Origin: Paracoccaceae bacterium
GTDB lineage: Bacteria > Pseudomonadota > Alphaproteobacteria > Rhodobacterales > Rhodobacteraceae
DNA: 64,000 nucleotides
NCBI GenBank assembly: GCA_020446815.1
Contig: JAGRDY010000027.1
Location: 1-64,000, forward strand
Direction of reading: 5' to 3'
Notes under the pieces: model-generated
Database searches by the model: none
What the model saw: the letters and a program-made list of their open reading frames with translations, nothing else
What the model was told of the DNA's origin: nothing
Shown: in pieces, positions 18,455 through 26,660 of the stretch
Position numbering within the stretch: position 1 is the first letter of the stretch
Layout of the letters: the number at the start of each line of letters is the position of its first letter
Made by a program: the position numbers and the translations under genes

Positions 18455-19486
18455 ATGAAGACCGATCCGGGACGATTTTTCGAGGATTACACCCTGGGCG
18501 AGGAGATCGCCCATGCGGTTCCGCGCACCTTGTCGGGAGGCGAGCGGGCGCTTTATCACGCGCTTTATCCGGCGCGACATGCGCTATATTCTTCCGATGA
18601 ATTCGCCCGCGGCTGCGGGTTGCCCGCCGCGCCGCTCGACGATCTCATCGCCTTTCATGCGGTCTTCGGCAAGACGGTGCCGGACATATCGCTAAATGCG
18701 GTGGCCAATCTGGGCTATGCCGAGGGGCGCTGGCTGGCGCCGGTCTGGCCCGGCGACACGCTGCGCGCGCTGTCGGAGGTGATCGGGCTGAAGGAAAACT
18801 CCAACGGCACATCCGGGGTTGTCTGGGTGCGGACCAGGGGGGTGAACCAGCGCGGCGAAACCGTGCTGGATTATGTGCGCTGGGTGATGGTGCGCAAGAA
18901 CGATCCGGCGGCGCCCGCACCGGCCCCGGTGCGCCCCGACCTGGCCCCGTGCGTGGCCGCCGACAGGCTGGTCGTTCCTGCCGGGCTGGATTTCGCGCGC
19001 TATGATTTCACCCTTGCCGGCGAGGCGCATCGCTGGGGCGACTATGCCATCGGCGAAAAGATCGACCATGTCGACGGCGTGACGGTGACAGAGGCCGAAC
19101 ACATGCTTGCCACCCGGCTTTGGCAAAACACCGCCAAGGTGCATTTCGACGCGACCAATCGCGCCGATGGCAGACGGCTGATCTATGGCGGGCATGTGAT
19201 TTCGCTGGCCCGTGCGCTGTCGTTCAACGGGCTGGCCAATGCGCAGATGATCGTGGCGCTGAACGGCGGGGCCCATGCCAACCCCTGTTTCGCCGGCGAT
19301 ACCCTGCGCGCCTGGTCGGAGGTTCTGGACAAGGCCGAAACCGCTGCCCCCGGCGTGGGGGCGATCCGGCTGCGGCTGGTGGCGGTGCGGCACGGGGCGG
19401 CGCCGCTGGCGCTGAAGGGGGCGGATGGCAGGTATCTGCCCGAGGTGTTGCTGGATCTCGACTATTGGGCGCTGATGCCTGTGTGA
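18455..19486 (+). CDS. mch: Mesaconyl-CoA hydratase
   Basis: This 343-residue protein has two MaoC-like hotdog halves: GRFFEDYTLGEEIAH at the N terminus and a second around 190-300 with RLIYGGHVISLARALSFNG and NGGAHANPCFAGDTL. The length and duplicated architecture match mesaconyl-CoA (beta-methylmalyl-CoA) hydratase of Rhodobacter, an ethylmalonyl-CoA pathway enzyme that hydrates mesaconyl-CoA to beta-methylmalyl-CoA. Its start is two bases after the nnrU stop and its neighbour upstream is the Mcl2-like gene, so the three probably form one operon. Other ethylmalonyl-CoA genes (ccr, ecm, mcd) are not in the window. Confidence 0.92.
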   Translation: MKTDPGRFFEDYTLGEEIAHAVPRTLSGGERALYHALYPARHALYSSDEFARGCGLPAAPLDDLIAFHAVFGKTVPDISLNAVANLGYAEGRWLAPVWPGDTLRALSEVIGLKENSNGTSGVVWVRTRGVNQRGETVLDYVRWVMVRKNDPAAPAPAPVRPDLAPCVAADRLVVPAGLDFARYDFTLAGEAHRWGDYAIGEKIDHVDGVTVTEAEHMLATRLWQNTAKVHFDATNRADGRRLIYGGHVISLARALSFNGLANAQMIVALNGGAHANPCFAGDTLRAWSEVLDKAETAAPGVGAIRLRLVAVRHGAAPLALKGADGRYLPEVLLDLDYWALMPV

Positions 19487-19623
19487 TCCGCACCGGCGTC
19501 ATCGCGGCCGGCGTGGCGGGCCGGATGGGCGGCCCGTGGCGGTTTGGACCGCGAACCGCGCCACGGCGCCTGCGTTTCGCGAGACAATGGACCGGCGGGG
19601 CCTTTGCCTGCTAGTCTCGCCGC

Positions 19624-20337
19624 ATGACCGATCTGCGCGCGTTTCTCTTTGCGGGTGTTGCCGGGGCTGCGATCACCGTGGCCGGGCCGGCCGCCGCCTG
19701 CGATCTGGCGCTGTTGCTGGCGGTCGATGTTTCGGGCTCGGTCGACGCCGGGGAGTTTCGCATTCAGATGGAGGGCCTGGCCGAGGGGTTGCGCGACGCG
19801 GTGGTGTCGGAGGCGCTGATCAAGGGCCAGGCCTCGGTCGCGCTGGTCCAGTGGACCGGTGCATCGCGCCAGGATCTGAACATCCCCTGGACGACGCTTG
19901 ACAGTGGCGACGCGCTGCGCGCGCTGGCCCGGCGCATCGAACGGCAACCCCGGTTGTGGACCGAATATTCGACAGCCATCGGCGAGGCGCTGAAATTCTC
20001 GGCCGTGGTGTTCGACGATGCCCCGGCCTGCAAACGCCGGGTGATCGACATTTCCGGCGACGGGCGGTCGAACGAAGGGGTGGAGCCGGTCACGATGCAC
20101 GACTTGCTGCGCGCGCAGGCGATCACGGTGAATGCGCTGGTCATTCGCGGCGACGACGACGGGTTGCCGGGCTATTTCGCCGACAATGTGATCGTGGGGG
20201 GCAACGCCTTTGTCTTCACCGCGGAAAACTATGCCGAATATCCCGAAAGGATGCGCCGGAAACTGCGCCGCGAAACCGAAAGGCCGCTTTCTCGGCTGGG
20301 CCGCGACGGGCCGGTGCCGGTGTTGTACCGGCAATGA
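19624..20337 (+). CDS. DUF1194 (von Willebrand A-like) secreted protein
   Basis: A 237-residue protein with a signal peptide (through about residue 25, GPAAAC) and a vWA-like domain whose MIDAS-type motif DVSGS is at residues 37-41. DGRSNEG later in the domain fits the DUF1194 family, common in Rhodobacterales and without known function. The family probably binds a divalent metal and protein ligands in the periplasm. It lies between mch and sdhC, with no strong ribosome site before the ATG. Two TCA-type operators follow its stop, before sdhC. Confidence 0.85.
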   Translation: MTDLRAFLFAGVAGAAITVAGPAAACDLALLLAVDVSGSVDAGEFRIQMEGLAEGLRDAVVSEALIKGQASVALVQWTGASRQDLNIPWTTLDSGDALRALARRIERQPRLWTEYSTAIGEALKFSAVVFDDAPACKRRVIDISGDGRSNEGVEPVTMHDLLRAQAITVNALVIRGDDDGLPGYFADNVIVGGNAFVFTAENYAEYPERMRRKLRRETERPLSRLGRDGPVPVLYRQ

Positions 20338-20358
20338 CGGAAGGCGGCCCGATAGGCA

Positions 20359-20394
20359 TTTTGTTGTGATCACAACAAAAATTTATGTGATCAC
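20359..20394. promoter_or_regulatory. Paired GTGATCAC operators upstream of sdhC
   Basis: The first site is a 22-bp perfect palindrome (20359-20380) with core TTGTTGTGATCACAACAA. The second, TGTGATCAC at 20386-20394, has its centre 21 bp away. Together they lie about 145-180 bp upstream of sdhC. Spacing and core are identical to the pair at 15248-15278. Confidence 0.65.
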
Positions 20395-20423
20395 TGTTTG
20401 GGCATTTTGCAAAAATTTATGTG
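20376..20423 (+). repeat. 14-bp direct repeat in the sdhC upstream region
   Basis: CAAAAATTTATGTG occurs at 20376-20389 and again at 20410-20423, 34 bp apart. The first copy overlaps the second operator; in the second copy GTG is followed by CAAAT rather than ATCAC, so it looks like a degenerate or half site. Confidence 0.7.
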
Positions 20424-20539
20424 CAAATATCGCAGTTGCAGCATTCGGGCCGTGACATGGGCGCGAATTCGGGTATTGAGAAAGGCGAAGCTGTCCGAGC
20501 GGAGGCTTTGAGCGCCCCGCAACATGAAAAGGACCGATC

Positions 20540-20923
20540 ATGGCCGATATCAGCCGGGGCAACCGCCCCCTGTCACCGCACTTGCAGATTTACCGCCCGC
20601 AAATGGGTTCCGTCACCTCGATCCTGACGCGGATCACCGGCAACGGGCTGATCGTGGCGGGGGTGCTGATCGTCTGGTGGCTGCTGGCGGCGGCCAAGGG
20701 GCCGGACTATTTCGCCGTCGCCGACGGGGTGTTGCGGTCTTGGTTCGGCAAGCTGATCCTGCTCGGGTCCGTCTGGGCGGTCTGGTACCATTTCCTTGCC
20801 GGGATCAGGCATCTTTACTACGATTCGGGCCGCGGCTTCGCCATCCGCACTTCCGAAAGGCTCGGCTGGGCGGTGATCGTCGGATCGCTGCTGCTGACGC
20901 TTTTGACCATCATCATCCTTTAG
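20540..20923 (+). CDS. sdhC: Succinate dehydrogenase cytochrome b556 subunit
   Basis: This 127-residue membrane anchor has three transmembrane helices and the SdhC signature RPLSPHLQIYRPQMGSVTSI at the N terminus. YHFLAGIRHLYYD supplies the histidine expected for haem b ligation and quinone-site residues. It anchors SdhAB to the inner membrane and passes electrons to ubiquinone. AAAGGA precedes the ATG. It begins the sdhC-D-A-(lipoproteins)-B operon and sdhD follows by nine bases. A paired palindromic operator lies in the 202-bp upstream region. Confidence 0.96.
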   Translation: MADISRGNRPLSPHLQIYRPQMGSVTSILTRITGNGLIVAGVLIVWWLLAAAKGPDYFAVADGVLRSWFGKLILLGSVWAVWYHFLAGIRHLYYDSGRGFAIRTSERLGWAVIVGSLLLTLLTIIIL

Positions 20924-20932
20924 GAGGGGCAG

Positions 20933-21304
20933 ATGCGCTTTCTGACCGACCGCAAACGCGCCGAGGGTCTTGGACCGGCCAGGGCGGGGACCGAACATCA
21001 CTGGCACATGCAGGTTTCCGCGGTTGGCCTGGCCATCATGGTGCCGCTGTTCATCTTCACCTTCGGCAGCATCATCGGCGGCAGCCATGACGAGGTGACG
21101 GCCTATTTCGCCAGGCCGTTCCCGGCCATCGTGGCGGCGCTGACGATCGTTGTGGGGTTCGTTCATTTCAAGAACGGCGCGCAGATGATGATCGAGGATT
21201 ACACCAAGGGCCTGTGGCGCAAGGCGCTGATCATTTCCGCCGCCTGCCTGAGCTACGCGGCCATCGCCACCGGGCTTTTCGCGCTCGTCAAACTCGCGCT
21301 CTGA
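20933..21304 (+). CDS. sdhD: Succinate dehydrogenase hydrophobic membrane anchor subunit
   Basis: This 123-residue protein has three hydrophobic helices. The segment HFKNGAQMMIEDY carries the His and Asp-Tyr pair typical of SdhD haem/quinone binding. It forms the membrane domain of complex II with SdhC. TAGGAGGGGCAG between the two genes provides a strong ribosome site. sdhA follows 12 bases later. Confidence 0.95.
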   Translation: MRFLTDRKRAEGLGPARAGTEHHWHMQVSAVGLAIMVPLFIFTFGSIIGGSHDEVTAYFARPFPAIVAALTIVVGFVHFKNGAQMMIEDYTKGLWRKALIISAACLSYAAIATGLFALVKLAL

Positions 21305-21316
21305 GGGAAGATACAC

Positions 21317-23119
21317 ATGACCGCTTATCCTTACGAGACGCACGACTATGACGTGGTTGTGGTCGGAGCCGGGGGGGCGGGCCTGCGCGCCACGCTCGGG
21401 ATGGCCGAACAGGGCCTGCGCACCGCCTGCGTCACCAAGGTCTTTCCGACGCGCAGCCATACCGTGGCGGCACAGGGCGGCATCGCCGCGTCGCTGTCGA
21501 ACATGGGGCCGGATCACTGGCAATGGCACATGTACGATACCGTCAAGGGATCGGACTGGCTGGGCGACACGGATGCGATGGAATATCTTGCCCGTCATGC
21601 GCCCCAGGCGGTTTACGAGCTGGAACATTACGGGGTGCCGTTTTCGCGCACCGAGGAAGGCAAGATCTATCAGCGGCCCTTCGGCGGGCATACCACCGAA
21701 TTCGGCGAAGGCCCGCCGGTGCAGCGTACCTGTGCCGCCGCCGACCGCACCGGACATGCGATCCTGCACACGCTCTATGGGCAGTCGCTGAAGCATAATG
21801 CGGAATTCTATGTCGAGTATTTCGCCATTGATCTGATCATGACCGACGGAGCCTGCACCGGGGTCGTGGCCTGGAAGCTGGAGGACGGCACCATCCATGT
21901 CTTCAACGCCAAGATGGTGGTACTGGCCACCGGCGGCTATGGGCGCGCCTTTTTCAGCGCGACGGGCGCGCATACCTGTACCGGCGACGGTGGCGGCATG
22001 GTGGCGCGCGCCGGATTGCCGCTTCAGGACATGGAGTTCGTCCAGTTCCATCCGACCGGGGTCTACGGCGCCGGGGTGCTGATTACCGAAGGCGCGCGCG
22101 GCGAAGGCGGCTATCTGACCAATTCCGAGGGCGAGCGGTTCATGGAACGCTATGCGCCCCATTACAAGGATCTGGCCAGCCGCGACGTGGTTTCGCGCTG
22201 CATGACCATCGAGATCCGCGAAGGCCGCGGTGTGGGGCCGAACAAGGATCACATCCATCTCAACCTGAGCCATCTGCCGCCCGAAACGCTGCATCTGCGG
22301 CTGCCGGGAATTTCCGAATCGGCGCGCATCTTTGCCGGTGTCGATCTGACCAAGGAGCCGGTTCCGGTCCTGCCGACCGTGCATTACAACATGGGCGGCA
22401 TCCCGACGAATTATTGGGGCGAGGCGCTGAACCCGACCGCCAAGGACCCTGACGCCGTCGTTCCCGGCCTGATGGCGGTGGGCGAGGCGGGCTGTGCGAG
22501 CGTGCATGGCGCCAACCGGCTGGGCTCGAACAGCCTGATCGATCTCGTCGTCTTTGGCCGTGCGGCGGCGATCCGGGCGGGGCAGTTGGTCGACCCGAAG
22601 ACCTATAATCCGCCGGTGAACACGGCCGGCGTCGACAAGGCGCTGGACCGGTTCGACGCGTTGCGCAACGCCAATGGCGCGGTGCCCACGGCGGAGCTCA
22701 GGCTGGAGATGCAAAAGACCATGCAGGCCGACGCGGCGGTTTTCCGCACCGACAAGACGCTTGCCGAAGGTGTGGCCAAGATGGCCAAGGTGGCGGCCAA
22801 GCTGGATGATCTGAAAGTCACCGATCGCAGCCTGATCTGGAATTCGGACCTGATGGAAACGCTGGAGCTGACCAATCTGATGCCCAATGCGCAGGCCACC
22901 ATCGTCGCCGCCGAGGCGCGCAAGGAAAGCCGTGGCGCCCATGCCCATGAAGATTACCCCGACCGCGACGACAAGAACTGGCGGGTGCATTCGCTGGCCC
23001 GCGTCAGCGGGACCAAGGTCACGCTTTCGACCCGGCCGGTTCATGTGGACCCGCTGACCGGCGAAAAGGAGGGCGGCATCGACATGACGAAAATCGCACC
23101 GAAAGCGAGGGTCTATTGA
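21317..23119 (+). CDS. sdhA: Succinate dehydrogenase flavoprotein subunit
   Basis: This 600-residue catalytic subunit oxidises succinate to fumarate using covalently bound FAD. The dinucleotide motif GAGGAG (residues 17-22), the flavinylation histidine His48 in [10 protein letters not shown], the HPTG motif and the [10 protein letters not shown] active-site region are all present, as is the C-terminal [15 protein letters not shown] segment. Length is typical. Its stop overlaps the start of a small lipoprotein gene (TGATG at 23117-23121), so the operon continues through three lipoprotein genes to sdhB. Confidence 0.98.
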   Translation: MTAYPYETHDYDVVVVGAGGAGLRATLGMAEQGLRTACVTKVFPTRSHTVAAQGGIAASLSNMGPDHWQWHMYDTVKGSDWLGDTDAMEYLARHAPQAVYELEHYGVPFSRTEEGKIYQRPFGGHTTEFGEGPPVQRTCAAADRTGHAILHTLYGQSLKHNAEFYVEYFAIDLIMTDGACTGVVAWKLEDGTIHVFNAKMVVLATGGYGRAFFSATGAHTCTGDGGGMVARAGLPLQDMEFVQFHPTGVYGAGVLITEGARGEGGYLTNSEGERFMERYAPHYKDLASRDVVSRCMTIEIREGRGVGPNKDHIHLNLSHLPPETLHLRLPGISESARIFAGVDLTKEPVPVLPTVHYNMGGIPTNYWGEALNPTAKDPDAVVPGLMAVGEAGCASVHGANRLGSNSLIDLVVFGRAAAIRAGQLVDPKTYNPPVNTAGVDKALDRFDALRNANGAVPTAELRLEMQKTMQADAAVFRTDKTLAEGVAKMAKVAAKLDDLKVTDRSLIWNSDLMETLELTNLMPNAQATIVAAEARKESRGAHAHEDYPDRDDKNWRVHSLARVSGTKVTLSTRPVHVDPLTGEKEGGIDMTKIAPKARVY

Positions 23120-23442
23120 TGAAAGTCCGGCTCATGTCGGCGCTGGTCGCCACGCTTGCACTTCCCGGCTGTGCCGGGATCATCGTCGCCGACGCCAGCC
23201 GCAAGGAGGCGCGGGTGGCCATCGGCAAGGTCATGGCCGCCGAACGCCCCGGAATTGACAGCGCCGAAGCCGCGGTCTGTGTGCAAAAGGCGATGACGAT
23301 CCTCGAGACCACCCGGCTGGGACTGGATGACAGCCACCGCGGCGTGACTGCCGCCAATCGCGAAAAAATCCTGGCCTATGCGGCGCGACCCGACGCGCAG
23401 GCCTGTCTGGATGCGCTGCCGCCGGCCGGGGTGGTCAATTGA
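23119..23442 (+). CDS. Putative lipoprotein 1 of the sdh operon
   Basis: A 107-residue protein with a lipoprotein signal: basic MKVR, hydrophobic stretch, and lipobox LPGC around residue 18. The mature part is helical, with two further cysteines (residues about 53 and 97), and no recognised domain. The start is fixed by the one-base TGATG overlap with sdhA, implying coupled translation. It probably sits in the outer membrane or periplasm. A link to complex II assembly is possible from context only. Confidence 0.75.
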   Translation: MKVRLMSALVATLALPGCAGIIVADASRKEARVAIGKVMAAERPGIDSAEAAVCVQKAMTILETTRLGLDDSHRGVTAANREKILAYAARPDAQACLDALPPAGVVN

Positions 23443-23510
23443 CGGCGGGGCCGTCCGCGCAGCGCCACGCCCAAGATGCGTGGCACCATAACTGAGGCAA
23501 GGAGCCGTGA

Positions 23511-23882
23511 ATGCGCAGACTATACAAACAGGCAATGGTCGCAGCCGTTCTGGCGATGCTTGCCGGATGCACGACCGAGGCGCAGGATGCCGCGCAACCC
23601 AGGGTGAAATACACCAAGGAAAGGCGCGGCGCCGCCGCGCTGAGCGGTGGTGCGGGGTATCACGGGGCCTATCTTGTTCCCAACACGCCCCCCGCGCCGG
23701 CCGTCGGGCCGAAGAAAAAGGCACCCAGGGCTGCCCCCGGAAAACTGCCGCTGCCGGTCGACTACCCGCTGTCGGCCGAAGACGAAAGGATGTGGAATAC
23801 CCTGACGCTGGAACAGCAGAAACGCGCGCTTCTGTTCTTGCAGGACGGATCGACCATCGCCGCATCGCTGAGTACCGAATGA
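23511..23882 (+). CDS. Putative lipoprotein 2 of the sdh operon
   Basis: A 123-residue protein with lipobox MLAGC near residue 20 after a short signal sequence, a Pro-rich linker (PNTPPAPAVGPKKKAPRAAP) and a C-terminal helical segment EDERMWNTLTLEQQKRALLF that recurs in hypothetical Rhodobacterales proteins. GGCAAGGAG precedes the ATG. It starts 68 bp after lipoprotein 1 and overlaps lipoprotein 3 by ATGA. Function unknown. Confidence 0.75.
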   Translation: MRRLYKQAMVAAVLAMLAGCTTEAQDAAQPRVKYTKERRGAAALSGGAGYHGAYLVPNTPPAPAVGPKKKAPRAAPGKLPLPVDYPLSAEDERMWNTLTLEQQKRALLFLQDGSTIAASLSTE

Positions 23883-24178
23883 CTCGGATCGCCGTCCTCG
23901 CCCCGGCCGCCGCCGTCCTTCTGGCCGCCTGCGGCCCGATGCCGGTCGAACGGGCCGAACGGGAATGTTTCAACCGCGCCTATCTGGCGGCGGGCCCGCG
24001 CGGTATCGTTGCCGTCGGTGCCGGTACCGGCGGCGCGGGCAGCAAGGTCAGGCTGACGATCTCGTCCGACTTCATCCAGGGCAACGACCCGTCGGCGCTT
24101 TACGATGCCTGTGTCTATCGGAAATCCGGCCGGCCGCCGCGCCAGCCGCTCTATACCCGCCCAGATTGGAGGGAGTAA
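23879..24178 (+). CDS. Putative lipoprotein 3 of the sdh operon
   Basis: A 99-residue protein with lipobox LLAAC near residue 18 and a mature region with two cysteines (ERECFNRAY and YDACVYRKSG), predicted to be periplasmic. The start codon overlaps the preceding stop (ATGA at 23879-23882); sdhB follows three bases after the TAA. A longer frame beginning near 23507 is only the out-of-phase run-through of lipoprotein 2. Function unknown. Confidence 0.75.
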   Translation: MTRIAVLAPAAAVLLAACGPMPVERAERECFNRAYLAAGPRGIVAVGAGTGGAGSKVRLTISSDFIQGNDPSALYDACVYRKSGRPPRQPLYTRPDWRE

Positions 24179-24181
24179 ATC

Positions 24182-24958
24182 ATGGTCCAGTTCACGCTTC
24201 CCAAGAATTCCAAGATCCGTGTCGGCAAGACCTGGCCGAAGCCGTCAGGCAGCAATATCCGCAAGTTCCAGATTTACCGCTGGAACCCCGATAGCGGCGA
24301 AAACCCCCGGGTCGATACCTATTTCCTCGACATGGACCACTGCGGGCCAATGGTTCTGGATGCGCTGATCAAGATCAAGAACGAGGTGGACCCGACGCTG
24401 ACCTTCCGCCGGTCGTGCCGCGAGGGCATCTGCGGGTCTTGCGCGATGAATGTCGGCGGGATCAACACCCTGGCCTGCATCTACGGGCTTGACGAGATCG
24501 AGGGCGACGTGAAGATCTATCCCTTGCCGCACATGCCGGTGGTCAAGGATCTGATCCCCGATCTGACCCACTGGTACGCCCAGCACGCCAGCATCATGCC
24601 CTGGCTGGAAACCAAGACAAGCACCCCGGCCAAGGAATGGAAGCAGTCGATCAGCGACCGCGAAAAGCTCGACGGGCTTTATGAATGCGTGATGTGTGCG
24701 TGCTGTTCGACGGCCTGCCCGAGTTACTGGTGGAACGCCGACCGCTATCTTGGCCCGGCGGCGCTTCTGCATGCCTATCGCTGGATCATCGACAGCCGCG
24801 ACGAGGCAACAGCCGAACGGCTGGACAATCTCGAAGACCCGTTCAAGCTCTATCGCTGCCACACCATCATGAACTGCACCAAGACCTGCCCCAAGGGCCT
24901 GAACCCCGCCAAGGCGATTGCCCAGATCAAGCGGCTGATGGTCGAGCGGATCGTGTGA
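24182..24958 (+). CDS. sdhB: Succinate dehydrogenase iron-sulfur subunit
   Basis: This 258-residue subunit carries electrons from SdhA to the quinone site. The [2Fe-2S] ligands lie in CREGICGSC and a downstream cysteine, the [4Fe-4S] ligands in [12 protein letters not shown] and the [3Fe-4S] ligands in CHTIMNC with a final CP motif. Length and cluster spacing are normal. The ribosome site GGAGGGAG overlaps the end of lipoprotein gene 3. The operon appears to end here; no clear intrinsic terminator follows. Confidence 0.97.
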   Translation: MVQFTLPKNSKIRVGKTWPKPSGSNIRKFQIYRWNPDSGENPRVDTYFLDMDHCGPMVLDALIKIKNEVDPTLTFRRSCREGICGSCAMNVGGINTLACIYGLDEIEGDVKIYPLPHMPVVKDLIPDLTHWYAQHASIMPWLETKTSTPAKEWKQSISDREKLDGLYECVMCACCSTACPSYWWNADRYLGPAALLHAYRWIIDSRDEATAERLDNLEDPFKLYRCHTIMNCTKTCPKGLNPAKAIAQIKRLMVERIV

Positions 24959-25033
24959 ATGCTGGCTTTCTCGATACCGGCGCGATAGGTTCGCGCGTCG
25001 AAAGCGCCCTCTGCTCGGAGGATACCTGGTAAT

Positions 25034-25327
25034 TTGAAGCGGCTGATCGTCACCTACGCGCCGGATGGCCCGGGGCAACTCACGCACGATGTGCTGCTTG
25101 CGGCCCTACTGGTTGTTGGCTTCCTTGCCGTCATCTACCTGTTCTGGCGGTTGTTCGGATCGCCTGGGCAAAGCCCGGGGAATGGTTGCCGGTGGCGGCG
25201 CGACGGCGCGGGTGCGCGCGGAAGGTTCGGGCGCTGGGTCTGCGATGCCTGCAATGAAACCGGCTATGGTTTTGCCGGGCGGCCGCCAAGGACCTGCAAG
25301 CGCGGCATCGGGCATACCGGACTTTGA
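25034..25327 (+). CDS. Small membrane protein with C-terminal zinc-knuckle-like motif
   Basis: A 97-residue ORF starting at TTG, with GGAGG about 13 bases upstream, which is rather far. Residues 20-41 form one transmembrane helix. The C-terminal half is basic and carries WVCDAC (Cys70, Cys73) and a later Cys88 in GRPPRTCKR, resembling a metal-binding ribbon. The combination is unlikely by chance and suggests an inner-membrane protein with a cytoplasmic or periplasmic knuckle. No family is recognised. It lies 75 bp after sdhB and 209 bp before gshB. Confidence 0.5.
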   Translation: MKRLIVTYAPDGPGQLTHDVLLAALLVVGFLAVIYLFWRLFGSPGQSPGNGCRWRRDGAGARGRFGRWVCDACNETGYGFAGRPPRTCKRGIGHTGL

Positions 25328-25536
25328 GTTGTGACAGGGCTGCTGAAAACCGCGCCGCGCCCCGTCGCGTGGCGCGGGCGGGCCCCGGCCCGGATCGGCA
25401 AGGTTGGCACCCGGCGTCCACCTTGCGGCAATTCAGCCAAAGTCAGTCGCCATCGCCCGCACAGAGGCGATTGCATCCGCCGCGCCGCTGGGCCATCTAG
25501 TGCCGCAAGGTCAGGCAACGAAAAGGGCGCGCGGCA

Positions 25537-26481
25537 ATGGCACTCAGCGTAGCAATCCAGATGGATCCGATCGGCGCGGTCGATATCGACGCGGATTCGA
25601 CCTTTCGCATCGCGCTTGAGGCGCAGGCGCGCGGGCATCGGCTTTTCTACTATACGCCAGACAGGCTGGCCTATTGCGAGGGCCGCATTCTGGCGCGCGG
25701 ATGGCCGATCGAGCTGCGCCGCAAGCGGGGTGACCACTTCTCCCTGGGGGAGGAGTGCGAGGTCGATCTGGGCGACTGCGATGTGGTCTGGCTGCGCCAG
25801 GATCCGCCCTTTGACATGAGCTATATCACCAACACCCATCTTCTGGACATGATCCACCCCGAAACACTGGTGGTGAACGATCCGTTCTGGGTACGCAATT
25901 ACCCTGAAAAGCTGCTGGTGCTGAATTTTCCCGACCTGACGCCGCCCACATTGATCGCCCGCGACCTTCGAACGATCCGCGAATTCAGGGCGCGCCACGG
26001 CGATATCATCCTCAAGCCGCTTTACGGCAACGGCGGCGCCGGGGTGTTCCGGCTTGACCCCAATGACCGGAATCTTGCCTCGCTGCACGAACTTTTCGCC
26101 GGGATCAGCCGCGAACCGCTGATCGCGCAGAAATTCGTTCCCGATGTGGCCAAGGGCGACAAGCGGATCATTCTGGTCAATGGCGAGCCGGTGGGCGCGA
26201 TCAACCGGGTTCCGGCGGCGGGCGAAACCCGGTCGAACATGCATGTGGGCGGACGTCCCGAAAAGGTCGGACTGACCGGGCGGGACCGCGAGATCTGCGC
26301 CGCTATCGGCCCCACGCTGCGCGACAAGGGGCAGATATTCGTGGGCATCGATGTGATCGGCGACTGGCTGACGGAGATCAACGTGACTTCGCCGACCGGC
26401 ATTCAGGAGCTGGAGCGGTTCGATGGCACCAACACGGCGGCCAGGATCTGGGAGGTGATCGAGGCGAAGCGCGCCGGATGA
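25537..26481 (+). CDS. gshB: Glutathione synthetase
   Basis: This 314-residue ATP-grasp enzyme joins glycine to gamma-glutamylcysteine. The N-terminal substrate domain starts SVAIQMDPI; the ATP-grasp part has [16 protein letters not shown] (ATP-binding loop), a [12 protein letters not shown] strand and the metal-binding ENVTSP-equivalent [14 protein letters not shown] near the C terminus. Length matches prokaryotic GshB. The ATG at 25537 has an AAAAGGG ribosome site. The convergent comM gene ends 180 bp downstream. Confidence 0.96.
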   Translation: MALSVAIQMDPIGAVDIDADSTFRIALEAQARGHRLFYYTPDRLAYCEGRILARGWPIELRRKRGDHFSLGEECEVDLGDCDVVWLRQDPPFDMSYITNTHLLDMIHPETLVVNDPFWVRNYPEKLLVLNFPDLTPPTLIARDLRTIREFRARHGDIILKPLYGNGGAGVFRLDPNDRNLASLHELFAGISREPLIAQKFVPDVAKGDKRIILVNGEPVGAINRVPAAGETRSNMHVGGRPEKVGLTGRDREICAAIGPTLRDKGQIFVGIDVIGDWLTEINVTSPTGIQELERFDGTNTAARIWEVIEAKRAG

Positions 26482-26660
26482 GGGTGGCATGAGCCGCAGG
26501 CCGAGCGTTCCCGATTTGCTGATCCGCGCTTTCGGCAAGGCGCATCCGGCCCGGATCACCGGCCGCACCGGCATGTGCCGCGATTTCGCCAGGCCCGTCC
26601 GGCAGGTCTTTGGCGGGCCCGCCGGAGTTGTCTCGGCGCAGGCATCCACGGGCGAAGCGG

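Noticed and set aside
20573..23044. 823-codon minus-strand frame across sdhC, sdhD and sdhA
   Set aside because: Antisense to three certain genes; residues are Arg/Gly/His-rich as expected from a shadow frame.
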